64,000 nt of DNA from Streptococcus sanguinis (GCF_003943735.1 NZ_RJMV01000001.1:107552-171551); one strand, 5' to 3'. Positions 33,896-42,682 are shown, counted from the first letter of the stretch. Notes: generated by a model not told the origin, from the letters alone. Translations and numbers: made by a program.

Positions 33896-35950
33896 CTAAT
33901 TCATAGGGTGTTGTTGGTTGTAAAGATTGATAATATCGCGAGTGATACTGTGGCTGACAGTAGAAGATAGGTTCGTATTGTGAGGGAACACCACCGCCAC
34001 CGCAATCTGCGGCTTCTCACTCGGTGCATAAGACACAACATTGGTATTGATGGCTTCTTTCTTACCCTTGTCCACAAAGGTCTCAGCCGTACCAGTCTTG
34101 GCACTGATTGGCACACTCTCTCCCTGAGAAATGGTCCGACCAGTCGTAAAGCCGCTGCTGCCATGAACCACTTGATAGAAGCCTTGCTTGATAATGCTCA
34201 TATCCTCGTCAGAGATATTGACCTGGTTCAGCTCTTTGGTGTCAATTTTCTGCACCAAATCACCCAGTCCTCCTTGGTCGCTGTTGCCGTAAATGCCTTC
34301 AACGATATGCGGAGCCACACGCTTGCCATTATTAGCTACTGTTGAGGCATACTGGGCCAGCTGAAGCGTTGTATAGTTGTCAAACTGGCCGAACGAATTG
34401 GTCAGATAGTTGGCAAACGTAAACTTGTCTGGAAGATAGCCTGTGGACTCATTTGGCAGGTCAATCCCTGTCGAAGTGCCTAGACCATATTCTGCAAAAG
34501 TCGACCTCAACTTTTTCATGGACGGATCCAGCTCATCAAAATCTAGCTTCATATCAGCTGAGTAAGGCGTCCCCATCATCTTCAGCGCTACCTGCACCAT
34601 ATAGGTATTGGAAGAGTATTCCAAGGCCTCTTGGGCTGTGATGGCACGTGAACCATACTGGGTGAACCAAGAAGTGATACTGTCCGTACCGCCAAAGCTA
34701 ATCGGCTGGTCTGTCAGGACTTGGTTTCCGCTAATGGCGTTATTCTCCCAGCCTGAGGTCAGAGTTGCAGCCTTGACCACAGATCCCGGAACGAAGACAT
34801 TAGTCATGGTTCCCAAAGCATCGACCGAATTTTCTCCCGTTTCCAGGTCGTGCCGGACGCCTGCCATGGCCAAGACGGCGCCGGTATTTGGATCCATAGC
34901 TACAGCATAGACACCCTCAGAGTAGGTCGCATTGCCACTCGCCAACTCCGCATTAAAGGCATTTTTTAGAATGTCCTCCACTCCCTGCTGGAAGCTTAAG
35001 TCCACCGTCAGCTTGAGATTGTCACCCTTACTACCGTCAGAGATATTTTCCACACTCTCCATATTACCATTTTTATCTAGATGAATCTCCTTCTCAGCTC
35101 GCTTGCCTTGCAGAACTGACTCATACTGCTTTTCCAGATAGGAGGTCCCCACCCGGTCATTGAGAGAGTAGCCTTTTTTCAGATAATCATCCACTTCCTC
35201 AGCCGGAAGTCCAGTCTTTTCTGTCGAGATATTACCCACGATAGAAGCCAGCGAGGTATCCAAGACCTTGCGGTCCCAGCCCGTTGAGACACTGATACCT
35301 GGCAGCTCTTTGCTGCTGGAAGCCAGTACAGCTACCTGCTCTGTTGTTAGCGCATCTGTCTGGATGGTCCCCGTCGCAAAGTTGGAAATCGCATTCATCT
35401 GACTAAAGAGAACGATGGCCTTCTTTTCCTCATCCGTATAGCCCAGCTGCTTAGGGTCAATGCTCTCAGCTGCCGCCTTATAGATTTTGGACTCAGGCAG
35501 GCGGTTGCCATCTGTATCAAATTTCTTGTCCTTGGGTAGCTTTTCCACCACTTCCTGATAGACTGCGCTGTCCGCCAAATAATAATCCACCTCTTGGCGG
35601 TCTGTCACCTCTGTATCGCTGATACTGACATAGGTCAGGAGCTTTTGAGCTGTCGCTCGAATCTCTCCAGCCGTCAGCCGGTTATCTCGCGTATAGGTCA
35701 CCACCTGCTTGGTCGTATTTTCCACCAAGGGCTTGCCAGTAGCATCATAAATCTGCCCACGTACTGAGCTAGTGGTAATCTTGGTCTTGCTGGCCTTAGC
35801 TAACTTATCCGTGTAAAAGTCCTGATTGACCACCTGCATATAGCCCAGACGAGCAATCAAGGCTAAAAACAAAAACATCACGATTCCAAACAGCAGATAA
35901 AGCCTTCTGGTGATGGAATGACTGTCAAATTTTCTCTTCTTCCTTGCCAT
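33896..35950 (-). CDS. pbp2b: Penicillin-binding protein 2b (class B transpeptidase)
   Basis: The 684-residue enzyme cross-links peptidoglycan in peripheral elongation. I chose the ATG at 35950 (MARKKRKFDSHSITRRL) with GAGAGAA upstream; an ATG at 35962 is an alternative. One membrane anchor (about 15-40) precedes the dimerisation domain. The transpeptidase domain has Ser390-V-V-Lys393, Ser446-Ser-Asn448 and Lys618-Thr-Gly. The sequence ends in HPMN, like pneumococcal PBP2b. The motif residues look susceptible-type, but resistance cannot be judged here. Confidence 0.95.
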   Translation of the reverse strand: MARKKRKFDSHSITRRLYLLFGIVMFLFLALIARLGYMQVVNQDFYTDKLAKASKTKITTSSVRGQIYDATGKPLVENTTKQVVTYTRDNRLTAGEIRATAQKLLTYVSISDTEVTDRQEVDYYLADSAVYQEVVEKLPKDKKFDTDGNRLPESKIYKAAAESIDPKQLGYTDEEKKAIVLFSQMNAISNFATGTIQTDALTTEQVAVLASSSKELPGISVSTGWDRKVLDTSLASIVGNISTEKTGLPAEEVDDYLKKGYSLNDRVGTSYLEKQYESVLQGKRAEKEIHLDKNGNMESVENISDGSKGDNLKLTVDLSFQQGVEDILKNAFNAELASGNATYSEGVYAVAMDPNTGAVLAMAGVRHDLETGENSVDALGTMTNVFVPGSVVKAATLTSGWENNAISGNQVLTDQPISFGGTDSITSWFTQYGSRAITAQEALEYSSNTYMVQVALKMMGTPYSADMKLDFDELDPSMKKLRSTFAEYGLGTSTGIDLPNESTGYLPDKFTFANYLTNSFGQFDNYTTLQLAQYASTVANNGKRVAPHIVEGIYGNSDQGGLGDLVQKIDTKELNQVNISDEDMSIIKQGFYQVVHGSSGFTTGRTISQGESVPISAKTGTAETFVDKGKKEAINTNVVSYAPSEKPQIAVAVVFPHNTNLSSTVSHSITRDIINLYNQQHPMN

Positions 35951-36137
35951 TTTCTCTCTCATTCTAGTAAAAGTTCTGACCTTTATTTTACCATAAATCC
36001 AGCTCGATGAATGTTTCAAAACTGATAGAAAATCTGAAAATATGGACGAGCTAAGAAGAAATCCGCTAAACCTCGGAACCTAAAAGACTTGCTAGCTAGG
36101 CTTCTAGTAATCCTTGTCCTTCCTCTCCGGAAAAGCA

Positions 36138-36165
36138 AAGAATCTGAGATTATTCTCAGATTCTT
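36138..36165 (-). terminator. Terminator after gpmA
   Basis: Perfect 12-bp stem AAGAATCTGAGA / TCTCAGATTCTT with a 4-base loop, 7 bases beyond the gpmA stop, followed by a short T-rich stretch. Confidence 0.8.
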
Positions 36166-36171
36166 TTAAGC

Positions 36172-36864
36172 TTATTTTCCAAGGTAGTATTCTTTTACTA
36201 CGTTCAATTTTTCGTCAAATTCGAATACCAATGGTGGGAAGTTTGGAATTTCCACATCCATGATTTCATCGTCAGACAATTGTTTGATGTGCTTCACAAG
36301 GGCACGGATTGAGTTACCGTGTGCACCTACAAAGACATTTTTGCCATCTTTCAAAGCTGGAGCAATCTTGTCTTCCCAGAATGGAAGAGCACGTTCCAAA
36401 GTCACTTTCAAGTTTTCAGCATCTGGAATAACTGAGTCGTCAAGTGAAGCATAACGACGGTCAGTGTGTGCTGAGTACTCATCATCACGTGGCATTGCTG
36501 GAGGCAATACATCGTATGAACGACGCCAGATATGCACTTGTTCATCACCAAATTGCTCAGCTGCTTCTGCCTTGTTTTTACCAGTCAGGCCACCATAGTG
36601 ACGCTCGTTTAAACGCCATGATTTTTCAACTGGTACCCAAAGCTGATCAGCTGCTTCCAAAGCAAGGTTAGTTGTCTTAATCGCACGCTTCAATACTGAA
36701 GTGTAAGCTTGGTCAAACTCGATACCAGCTTCTTTAATCAGTTTACCAGCGTCGATTGCCTGCTGTGTACCTTTTTCAGACAAGTCAACATCAGCCCAAC
36801 CAGTGAAAAGGTTCGCTTTGTTCCATTCAGACTCACCGTGGCGAGCAAAAACTAATTTTACCAT
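36172..36864 (-). CDS. gpmA: 2,3-bisphosphoglycerate-dependent phosphoglycerate mutase
   Basis: The 230-residue glycolytic enzyme interconverts 3- and 2-phosphoglycerate. The phosphohistidine is His9 in [11 protein letters not shown]; the second active-site His is in [11 protein letters not shown] near residue 182. [13 protein letters not shown] and RRSYDVLPP are the dPGM signatures. It starts behind AAAGGAGAATCC. Codon use is strongly biased, as expected for an abundant enzyme. Confidence 0.97.
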   Translation of the reverse strand: MVKLVFARHGESEWNKANLFTGWADVDLSEKGTQQAIDAGKLIKEAGIEFDQAYTSVLKRAIKTTNLALEAADQLWVPVEKSWRLNERHYGGLTGKNKAEAAEQFGDEQVHIWRRSYDVLPPAMPRDDEYSAHTDRRYASLDDSVIPDAENLKVTLERALPFWEDKIAPALKDGKNVFVGAHGNSIRALVKHIKQLSDDEIMDVEIPNFPPLVFEFDEKLNVVKEYYLGK

Positions 36865-37013
36865 TAGATGGATTCTCCTTTTATTTTCCGAGGCAGTCCC
36901 CGTTTATCTATTCTATTTTACAAAATTTTCGCCTAAAAAGCTAGCCTATTTCGTCAAATCAGACCTTTTTCAGCAAGAAAGCGCTTTTGTATTTCCGAGC
37001 AGAAACCTTTACC

Positions 37014-37754
37014 TTAGCACCCACCAGACAGATAAGCCTCATTAGCTTCCTTGAACCACCAAGTCCGTCTCCTGTCTATCAGTTGATGAATGGCCAACAA
37101 GCCTGCTACTATCCAGTTACAAAGCATATTGACAAAGACAAAGAGCTCTACTCCCTTAATCTGCTGGGCGGGAGTTAGCTGAATTTGCTTGACAATCAAA
37201 GATTCTCCTTCCATTTCGTAAAACTTAGGCATATAAGCACTTAATAAGATGATAACAAAGATAAAGAGAGTAAGCTGAACTGGCCAAGAATAAAGAATTT
37301 TATGAAAATGCTCAATCCTCAATGAGAAGGTAAAAAATCGCTTAACACGCTCTCTTGCTACAAAAAGGATAAATAAGGGAATGTAGCCAAAAAGTGTCAC
37401 ACTAAATAAGGTGGGATTATGAGAACTAGAAGGAATAAATCTACTAAATCCATAGTCGCCTGTCCATAGAAACCAGCCACCTATAACCTGTGGCAACCAA
37501 TAAGATAGAATGATAATGAGCAGTGTTGAAGTAATCCCAATTTTGACACTCCATACTCGCTTCACTTTTTGATAAATCAGAAAAAGACGTGAGCGATCCA
37601 CACTGTTTTGAGGAAGATTTTCCTTTATTAGCTTGCCACAGGAAGGACAAATAGGATAGTCCGATTCCCCTTCAAAAAGAAGATGACGGCATTCCAAAAA
37701 AGGCGATTCTCTGCTTCCTGATATCTCTTCCTCCCAATCTCTTCTCCAAAACAT
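37014..37754 (-). CDS. Zinc-ribbon membrane protein, third of three tandem paralogues
   Basis: The 246-residue protein of unknown function starts behind AGGAGGTC. The cytoplasmic N-terminus carries a CHCC zinc-ribbon-like knuckle, LECRHLLFEGESDYPICPSCG (Cys22, His24, Cys37, Cys40). Four membrane helices follow (about 72-95, 120-138, 155-177, 197-220). Between them lie a GDYGF loop, an FHKILYS segment and the tail RRRTWW...EANEAYLSGGC. Residues 45-65 are identical at DNA level to the middle copy. I do not recognise the family. Confidence 0.8.
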   Translation of the reverse strand: MFWRRDWEEEISGSRESPFLECRHLLFEGESDYPICPSCGKLIKENLPQNSVDRSRLFLIYQKVKRVWSVKIGITSTLLIIILSYWLPQVIGGWFLWTGDYGFSRFIPSSSHNPTLFSVTLFGYIPLFILFVARERVKRFFTFSLRIEHFHKILYSWPVQLTLFIFVIILLSAYMPKFYEMEGESLIVKQIQLTPAQQIKGVELFVFVNMLCNWIVAGLLAIHQLIDRRRTWWFKEANEAYLSGGC

Positions 37755-37828
37755 AAGACCTCCTAAAAATCAAAATTTCTCTTCATATCAACACCCGCCA
37801 GACAGATAAGCCTCATTAGCTTCCTTGA
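37751..37828. repeat. Identical 78-bp junction repeat, copy 1
   Basis: This stretch spans the start region of the third paralogue, its ribosome site and the last codons of the second. It is repeated without mismatch at 38525-38602, 774 bases away. It includes noncoding bases and synonymous sites, so recent homogenisation or duplication is likely. Confidence 0.85.
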
Positions 37829-38528
37829 GCCACCAAGTCCGTCTCCTGTCTATCAACTGATAAATAAGCAGTAAGACAGATACAATCCAGATGGAGAGCA
37901 TATTGACAAAGATGAAAAGTTCTACACCTTTAGCATGCTGGGCCGGAGTTAGGTAATCATACTTTGATATGTAATTATCTCCAATCACCTTGTAGACACC
38001 TGGCATTACTTGATTAATCCCAGCAAATACTGCCAAGAAAAAAGCTAGCTGCACAGGTAAGGAATAGATGATTTTATGAAAACGAACGAAGCCCAAAGAA
38101 AAGCTAGTGAAACGCCTAGAACGCTCTCCAATAAAAAAGAAGATAAAAAGAGGAAGATAAGCAATGTAGGTAAAGTCAGATACTAGCGGTGTATGAGGTG
38201 TAATAGGAAAAAAGTCTCTAAAACCATAGTCTCCATTCCTCAAAAGCCAATTACTAAAATCTATTGGAAAACTATAAGATATAAATGCAATTAGAGTGAT
38301 TATAATAAGTTTCCATTTCATAATCCAGAGTCGCTTCACTTTTTGATAAATCAGAAAAAGACGTGAGCGATCCACACTGTTTTGAGGAAGATTTTTCTTT
38401 ATTAGCTTGCCGCAAGAAGGACAAATGGGATAGCCAGCCTCATCCTCAAAGAGAAGATGTCGGCATTCAAAAAAAGGAGATTCTTCGCCGTCTGGCAATT
38501 CATCCAACCATTTCTTTCTCCAGAACAT
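37788..38528 (-). CDS. Zinc-ribbon membrane protein, second of three tandem paralogues
   Basis: The 246-residue paralogue has the same architecture: knuckle FECRHLLFEDEAGYPICPSCG, four helices, GDYGF loop, FHKIIYS, and the tail ending EANEAYLSGGC. Its 3' third is nearly identical in DNA to the first copy (38562-39308), while the stretch of about 60 bases at 38337-38395 is identical to the third copy (37563-37621). This is a mosaic pattern typical of gene conversion. The central membrane part is divergent. Function unknown. Confidence 0.8.
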   Translation of the reverse strand: MFWRKKWLDELPDGEESPFFECRHLLFEDEAGYPICPSCGKLIKKNLPQNSVDRSRLFLIYQKVKRLWIMKWKLIIITLIAFISYSFPIDFSNWLLRNGDYGFRDFFPITPHTPLVSDFTYIAYLPLFIFFFIGERSRRFTSFSLGFVRFHKIIYSLPVQLAFFLAVFAGINQVMPGVYKVIGDNYISKYDYLTPAQHAKGVELFIFVNMLSIWIVSVLLLIYQLIDRRRTWWLKEANEAYLSGGC

Positions 38529-38602
38529 AAGACCTCCTAAAAATCAAAATTTCTCTTCATATCAACACCCGCCAGACAGATAAGCCTCATTAGCTTCCTT
38601 GA
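38525..38602. repeat. Identical 78-bp junction repeat, copy 2
   Basis: Second copy, at the junction of the second and first paralogue genes. Recombination between the two copies would delete exactly one gene and leave an intact operon. Confidence 0.85.
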
Positions 38603-39308
38603 TCCACCAAGTCCGCTGCCTGTCTATCAACTGATAAATAAGCAGCAAGCCAGATACAATCCATATGGAGAGCATATTGACAAAGATGAAAAGTTCTACA
38701 CCTTTAGCATGCTGGGCGGGAGTTAGCTGGCTATGTTTACCTATAAAGACATCTCCTTCAACCCCATAAATCTTTGGCATAATAATATTAATGAAGCAAA
38801 TAACAGCGATAAAAGTAACAAGCCGAACAGGCCAAGAATAAAGGATTTTATGAAAACGCTCAAATCCTAAAGAAAAAGTAGAGAAACGTTTAAAGCGTTC
38901 TTTGCCCATAAAAAAGATAAATAAAGGAATATAGCCTTCATAAGTAAAGCTAATCATTGTAGGCGTATGACGGCTAGCAATGAAAAAGCTAGAAAAGCCG
39001 TAATCTCCAGTGGTTAAAATCCAACGGCTTAAAAATTCTGGAAGAAAAATAGCTGGTATCACAAACAAAGCTGCTGAAAATTCCCTTCCAAATCTTACAC
39101 TCCATACTCGCTGCATCTTCTCCCGTATCAGGTGCAGACGTGCTTTGTCCGCGCCTTTCTTAGGAAAATTCTCTTTTATGAGTCCACCGCAGGAAGGACA
39201 AATAGGATAACCCGCCTCATCCTCAAAGAGAAGATGACGGCATTCCAAAAGAGGCGATTCATCACTGTCTGACAACTCATCCAGCCATTTCTTTCTCCAC
39301 CAGAACAT
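38562..39308 (-). CDS. Zinc-ribbon membrane protein, first of three tandem paralogues
   Basis: The 248-residue first gene of the operon starts behind AGGAGGTC after a 135-base leader. The knuckle is LECRHLLFEDEAGYPICPSCG. The region after it (KKGADKARLHLIREKMQRVW) is more basic than in the other copies. The last 55 residues (TPAQHAKGVELFIFVNML to SGGC) match the second copy with about two changes. A predicted promoter lies at 39450-39478. It could sense or bind something through the variable extracellular loops; this is speculation. Confidence 0.8.
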   Translation of the reverse strand: MFWWRKKWLDELSDSDESPLLECRHLLFEDEAGYPICPSCGGLIKENFPKKGADKARLHLIREKMQRVWSVRFGREFSAALFVIPAIFLPEFLSRWILTTGDYGFSSFFIASRHTPTMISFTYEGYIPLFIFFMGKERFKRFSTFSLGFERFHKILYSWPVRLVTFIAVICFINIIMPKIYGVEGDVFIGKHSQLTPAQHAKGVELFIFVNMLSIWIVSGLLLIYQLIDRQRTWWIKEANEAYLSGGC

Positions 39309-39449
39309 AAGACCTCCTAAAAATCTACCCTACCCACAAAGTAATACCCCTTAAAGATTTCGATACTACAGACTTATGACGAATTTACCTATATTGTAAA
39401 TCCTTCAGAACTCTTCGAATCTCTTTGTACAAGGATTTATTCTGCTTCC

Positions 39450-39478
39450 ATTATATCAAAAGAGAATTTGACTGTAAA
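39450..39478 (-). promoter_or_regulatory. Promoter of the paralogue triplet operon
   Basis: Minus-strand TTTACA (39478-39473), 17 bases, TATAAT (39455-39450) with an extended TGA. The start is near 39443. The rest of 39479-39610 has no coding potential that I can support. Confidence 0.75.
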
Positions 39479-39607
39479 ATAATAGCATAAGTATATAAGG
39501 GGTTGTGCTTAAAATATCTGATCTTGCTAAGTGCTGTACTTGACTAGGTACCAACGTCTCTAAGCTCAGATGATATCCTGCGAACATGCCTTGCTAAAAC
39601 ACATAGA

Positions 39608-39645
39608 AAAAGGCTAAGAGACATAAGTTCTAGCCTTACCTTTTA
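39608..39645 (-). terminator. Probable terminator downstream of perR
   Basis: Minus-strand AAGGCTAGAAC...TAGCCTTTTT gives a 7-bp stem with T5. It lies about 135 bases beyond the perR stop. The sequence in between (39646-39775) has no gene; it contains CAAAGTACTGCTTTGAAG, a small inverted repeat. The stem sequence resembles the terminator at 15699-15728. Confidence 0.55.
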
Positions 39646-39775
39646 TTAGTAATAGAATATTGGCGCAGTAGCCGATAGCTCAAAGTACTGCTTTGAAGTT
39701 GCAGATTGAATTTGCGAAGCAAGTCACAACTTTGTTCGTCTTTGAGACTCCAAAAACTCCTAATCATTCTCGCAG

Positions 39776-40219
39776 TCACACCGCCTCTTGCTGGCATTGG
39801 GGGCATAGGCCATAGACAGTCGTCTGGCTTTGGGTGATGTGGTAGCCAGTCTGCACTTCAGCCTCATGCTTCACATCAGGAAGTTCCAGCTCCATATCAG
39901 CGATACGGCCACATTTTTCACAGATGACATTGAGGTGCTGATGGCCCATAAAGTCAAAGTAGGTCGTCGTATCATTGCGAACCTTGAGCTCAGCGACAAA
40001 GCCCTCATCAATCAGAACCTTGAGATTATTATAGACTGTTGCCAGACTCATATTAGGAAAATTGGGCTTCAAGTCCTGATATATCATTTCAGCGCTAGGA
40101 TGGTCATGACTTTGGATAATATAGTCAATTACCGCCTTCCGTGTTTCTGTAATACGCACGCCCTTGGCGCGCAAATGGCCAATTACTTGGTCAAAGTCAT
40201 GCTGATGTTCTTGTTTCAT
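39776..40219 (-). CDS. perR: Peroxide-responsive repressor PerR (Fur family)
   Basis: The 147-residue regulator has an N-terminal winged helix (MSLATVYNNLKVLIDEG, about 57-73) and two structural zinc CxxC pairs (Cys100/103, Cys139/142). The regulatory metal site aligns with Bacillus PerR: His93 and His95 (GHQH), Asp89 (YFDF) and Asp108, five residues after the second Cys. Asp rather than Glu at that place marks PerR rather than Fur. Oxidation of the site histidines by peroxide would release DNA. A 7-1-7-like box lies in its own promoter. Confidence 0.85.
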   Translation of the reverse strand: MKQEHQHDFDQVIGHLRAKGVRITETRKAVIDYIIQSHDHPSAEMIYQDLKPNFPNMSLATVYNNLKVLIDEGFVAELKVRNDTTTYFDFMGHQHLNVICEKCGRIADMELELPDVKHEAEVQTGYHITQSQTTVYGLCPQCQQEAV

Positions 40220-40257
40220 TATTTGCTCCGTTATAGCCTCTCATCTAAGTCGTTACC

Positions 40258-40302
40258 ATTATACCATGACTAGGCTTATTTGGCTATTAAGAATGATTGT
40301 AA
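40258..40302 (-). promoter_or_regulatory. perR promoter with candidate PerR box
   Basis: Extended -10 TGGTATAAT (TATAAT at 40263-40258). At 40302-40288 the minus strand reads TTACAATCATTCTTA, matching the PerR consensus TTATAATNATTATAA at 11 of 14 informative positions. Autoregulation is plausible but not proven. Confidence 0.5.
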
Positions 40303-40314
40303 ATAAGCTAAAAA

Positions 40315-40360
40315 GAAAAAAGCAGGACAGAACTAACCAAAGTTCACCATCCTGCTTCTG
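40315..40360 (-). terminator. Terminator after the small membrane gene at 40424
   Basis: Minus-strand AGCAGGA / TCCTGCT outer stem and GAACT / AGTTC inner stem, followed by T6. Confidence 0.75.
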
Positions 40361-40423
40361 CATGATTGCTTATCCATTTAAGGCAATGCAAGCTTTAAAC
40401 TAGTATTTTTTTCAATCCTCGCT

Positions 40424-40744
40424 CTATGCTTGGAATCTCTTCAAGCTTGCTAAATAAAGAGAACCGCCTATGATAGAAAGAATAGCACCAATCCAGCCCA
40501 AGAAGTCATTAAAGGTAAAAATTCCACCTACAATCATCAAGATAGAGCCTGCTGGTCCCACACGATTGTCATCCTTATAGTAGACAATACCAGCAATCCC
40601 CAAAGCTAGGATTGCAATTTTCAGGATGTCAAATACACCTAGCATAAAATAGATAATCCAAATGAAGAAAGGCCACAAAAGTAGAATAATACCACCAATA
40701 AGTCCAACAAGCCCATTTACGAGTGCTAATGTTTTTGTCTTCAT
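40424..40744 (-). CDS. Small membrane protein (DUF4064-like)
   Basis: The 106-residue protein starts at MKTKTLALVNGLVGLIGGI, with AAAGGAGAC upstream. Four closely packed hydrophobic segments are rich in Gly and Ile (LVGLIGGIILLLWPF, LGIAGIVYY, ILMIVGGIFTF, WIGAILSIIGGSLY), with a charged loop KDDNRVGPAG. The pattern resembles DUF4064 proteins but the match is by eye. Single-gene unit, function unknown. Confidence 0.65.
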   Translation of the reverse strand: MKTKTLALVNGLVGLIGGIILLLWPFFIWIIYFMLGVFDILKIAILALGIAGIVYYKDDNRVGPAGSILMIVGGIFTFNDFLGWIGAILSIIGGSLYLASLKRFQA

Positions 40745-40877
40745 CAACAGTCTCCTTTGTATAATTTTTTACTAAAATAGTTTACCATACTTACTAGAAA
40801 AATACAAGCTTATTTTTAATTTTATGAAAAATTCAAGCATTTGACTGCTTATAATGCTTATCTTTCCTTGAAAAATA

Positions 40878-40922
40878 AAAAGCCTGCTATTCCCAACAAA
40901 AGTTGAGACAACAGACTTTTCA
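40878..40922 (-). terminator. Terminator after the 49-residue ORF
   Basis: Minus-strand AAAGTCTG / CAGGCTTT outer arms and CTCAAC / GTTGGG inner arms with a T5 tail. It lies 62 bases beyond the stop at 40984. The stretch 40748-40877 has no gene. Confidence 0.6.
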
Positions 40923-40983
40923 TATATTCTAGATTTTCAAAGCTTTTTTACTGAAGCTTAATCTTAGTCACGCTGACGTTTGG

Positions 40984-41133
40984 TCAAGCCAACTGCTCCT
41001 CCAAGGCAGACAACGTCTGAATGGGGAGCAGAAAGATTGAAAAAAGCACAACAAATAATCCCATCAGCAAGCGAAATTTGCTGCCAAAAGGATTAACAGG
41101 ACGCAGTGAGTCCTGAAGTGGTTTCCATTTCAT
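40984..41133 (-). CDS. Unannotated 49-residue membrane peptide
   Basis: The ATG at 41133 follows AGGAGGTAAGAA, an ideal ribosome site. The product begins MKWKPLQDSLRPVNPFGSKF, continues with one membrane helix (about 22-40, LLMGLFVVLFSIFLLPIQ) and ends in LSALEEQLA. An extended -10 (TGATAAAAT, 41202-41197) lies upstream and a terminator downstream, so it is a full transcription unit. A second frame over the last codons ends GGAVGLTKRQRD, so a frameshift in a longer ancestor is possible. No family recognised. Confidence 0.6.
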   Translation of the reverse strand: MKWKPLQDSLRPVNPFGSKFRLLMGLFVVLFSIFLLPIQTLSALEEQLA

Positions 41134-41408
41134 TTCTTACCTCCTAAACTTTTTCAATGATCTCGCAATCATTACGCAAAAAGAAATGTTCCCTTCATTT
41201 TATCATAAAGACCTATGATTTAAAAGTGCTTTTGCTAAAATTTTCAACTTTTTATTTTAAGTCTTTAAAAATGTTCGACCTTTATCATTCTCTTTTGTTT
41301 AGAAACAAATTACTTCACTTTACTGCAAAATAAAAACTCCAAGAAAGTTCATCAATCAACTTTCTTAAAGCTACTAAGATAAGACCAAAAACTGATATGT
41401 CAAAAAGA

Positions 41409-41455
41409 AAAACCTGTCTTACTCACCAGAGACAAGTAGGACAGGCTTTTATAGT
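41409..41455 (-). terminator. Terminator after hup
   Basis: Minus-strand GCCTGTC / GACAGGT arms with inner TACT / AGTA, followed by TTTTC, just after the hup stop. The stretch 41134-41408 contains only the upstream region of the small ORF. Confidence 0.75.
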
Positions 41456-41460
41456 CAAAA

Positions 41461-41736
41461 TTATTTTACAGCATCTTTAAGAGCTTTACCTGCTTTGAAA
41501 GCTGGTACTTTAGAAGCTGCGATTTTGATTTCTTTACCAGTTTGTGGGTTGCGACCCTTACGTGCTGCACGCTCACGAACTTCAAAGTTACCAAAACCGA
41601 TAAGTTGAACTTTTTCACCTTTTGAAAGGTACTCAGTTACAGCTGCGAATACAGCGTCAACTGCTGCTGCTGAATCTTTTTTAGTCAATTCTGTAGCTTC
41701 TGCTACTTTTGCGATCAAATCTTGTTTGTTAGCCAT
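41461..41736 (-). CDS. hup: DNA-binding protein HU
   Basis: The 91-residue nucleoid protein starts [21 protein letters not shown] behind TTGGAGGA. The beta-arm signature [21 protein letters not shown] is intact. It is the streptococcal histone-like HU, essential in related species. Very biased codon use fits high expression. A strong promoter (41786-41814) precedes it. Confidence 0.97.
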   Translation of the reverse strand: MANKQDLIAKVAEATELTKKDSAAAVDAVFAAVTEYLSKGEKVQLIGFGNFEVRERAARKGRNPQTGKEIKIAASKVPAFKAGKALKDAVK

Positions 41737-41785
41737 TTAACAAATCCTCCAAATTTTTTCTGGGTTGATAACCCTAACAAATATT

Positions 41786-41814
41786 ATCATATCTAAAAAT
41801 AGCTTTCAGGTCAA
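41786..41814 (-). promoter_or_regulatory. Promoter of hup
   Basis: Minus-strand TTGACC (41814-41809), 17 bases, TATGAT (41791-41786). Confidence 0.8.
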
Positions 41815-41848
41815 GTACTAAGCCGCTATTTTCTAAATTATTATGGTT

Positions 41849-42682
41849 TTATTCGTAACGAATCAGCACAGCCCAAGCATTTTCCCCTGTATGTGTCTGA
41901 ATAATAGACCCCGTTTCCAGCACTGAAATAGGTTTCTTGACATATGGCTGTAAACTTTCCTTCATTTCTAGTGCCAATTCTGGACTTCCAGCATAGGAAA
42001 TTCCAATCTCAGCCACTTGCTTATTTTGCAGACTTGCTGTCAAATCATCCAACCATTTTTTAAAGGTCTTAGCTCCCCTCCCCTTGACAATGGGCTCTAG
42101 CTGATGGTCCTTCATTTGCATGATAACCCGAATATTAAGCAAGGAGCTAATCAGACCGGAAACTCGGCCAATACGGCCTCCTTTAACTAGATTTTCTAAG
42201 GTAGAGAGACCGATATAGAGCTCTGTCTTTTCCTTCACTTCCTCGATTTTGGCTAGAATTTCCTCCAGGCTAGCTCCTTCCTTGGCCAGCTTAGCTGCTT
42301 CTGTGACTTGGAACTTCATAGCCTGATCAGTAAAAGAGCTGTCAACAACCGTCACATCAGCATTAGCCAAAGTCGCTCCCTGACGGGCTGCTTCGACAGT
42401 TCCTGATAAGGCGTGAGACATGTGAATGGAGATAATCTGTGCTCCATCCTCTGCCAAGCGCTCAAAAACATCAGCAAAAACTCCAACAGGCGGCTGGCTG
42501 GTTTTAGGAAGATTGCGACTAGACTTCATAAGACGAAGGAACTCACCTTCCTCGAGGTCTGCATCCGAATAGACCACCCCGTCCACCATAACAGAGAGAG
42601 GCACAATTGTAATGTCTAATTCCTTAGCAACCTCTGGTTCAATGGTTATAGATGAGTCTGTTACGATTTTTATTTTTGTCAT
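41849..42682 (-). CDS. DegV family fatty-acid-binding protein
   Basis: The 277-residue protein starts [22 protein letters not shown]. It has the DegV signatures [35 protein letters not shown] and [15 protein letters not shown]. DegV/FakB proteins hold fatty acids for the kinase FakA; which lipid this copy binds is not visible. Its -10 TATAAT (42728-42733, extended TGG) lies 45 bases upstream. The gap 42734-42936 holds no gene. Confidence 0.9.
   Translation of the reverse strand: MTKIKIVTDSSITIEPEVAKELDITIVPLSVMVDGVVYSDADLEEGEFLRLMKSSRNLPKTSQPPVGVFADVFERLAEDGAQIISIHMSHALSGTVEAARQGATLANADVTVVDSSFTDQAMKFQVTEAAKLAKEGASLEEILAKIEEVKEKTELYIGLSTLENLVKGGRIGRVSGLISSLLNIRVIMQMKDHQLEPIVKGRGAKTFKKWLDDLTASLQNKQVAEIGISYAGSPELALEMKESLQPYVKKPISVLETGSIIQTHTGENAWAVLIRYE

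Noticed and set aside
36975..36989. AAGAAAGCGCTTTTG upstream of gpmA as a CcpA cre site
   Set aside because: Three fixed positions of the cre consensus are wrong, although the centre is palindromic; too weak to call.
41850..41857. Second TACGAATA octamer (minus strand) at the end of the DegV gene
   Set aside because: It includes the last codons and stop of degV, lacks a T-rich upstream stretch, and hup has a strong sigma-A promoter closer by.
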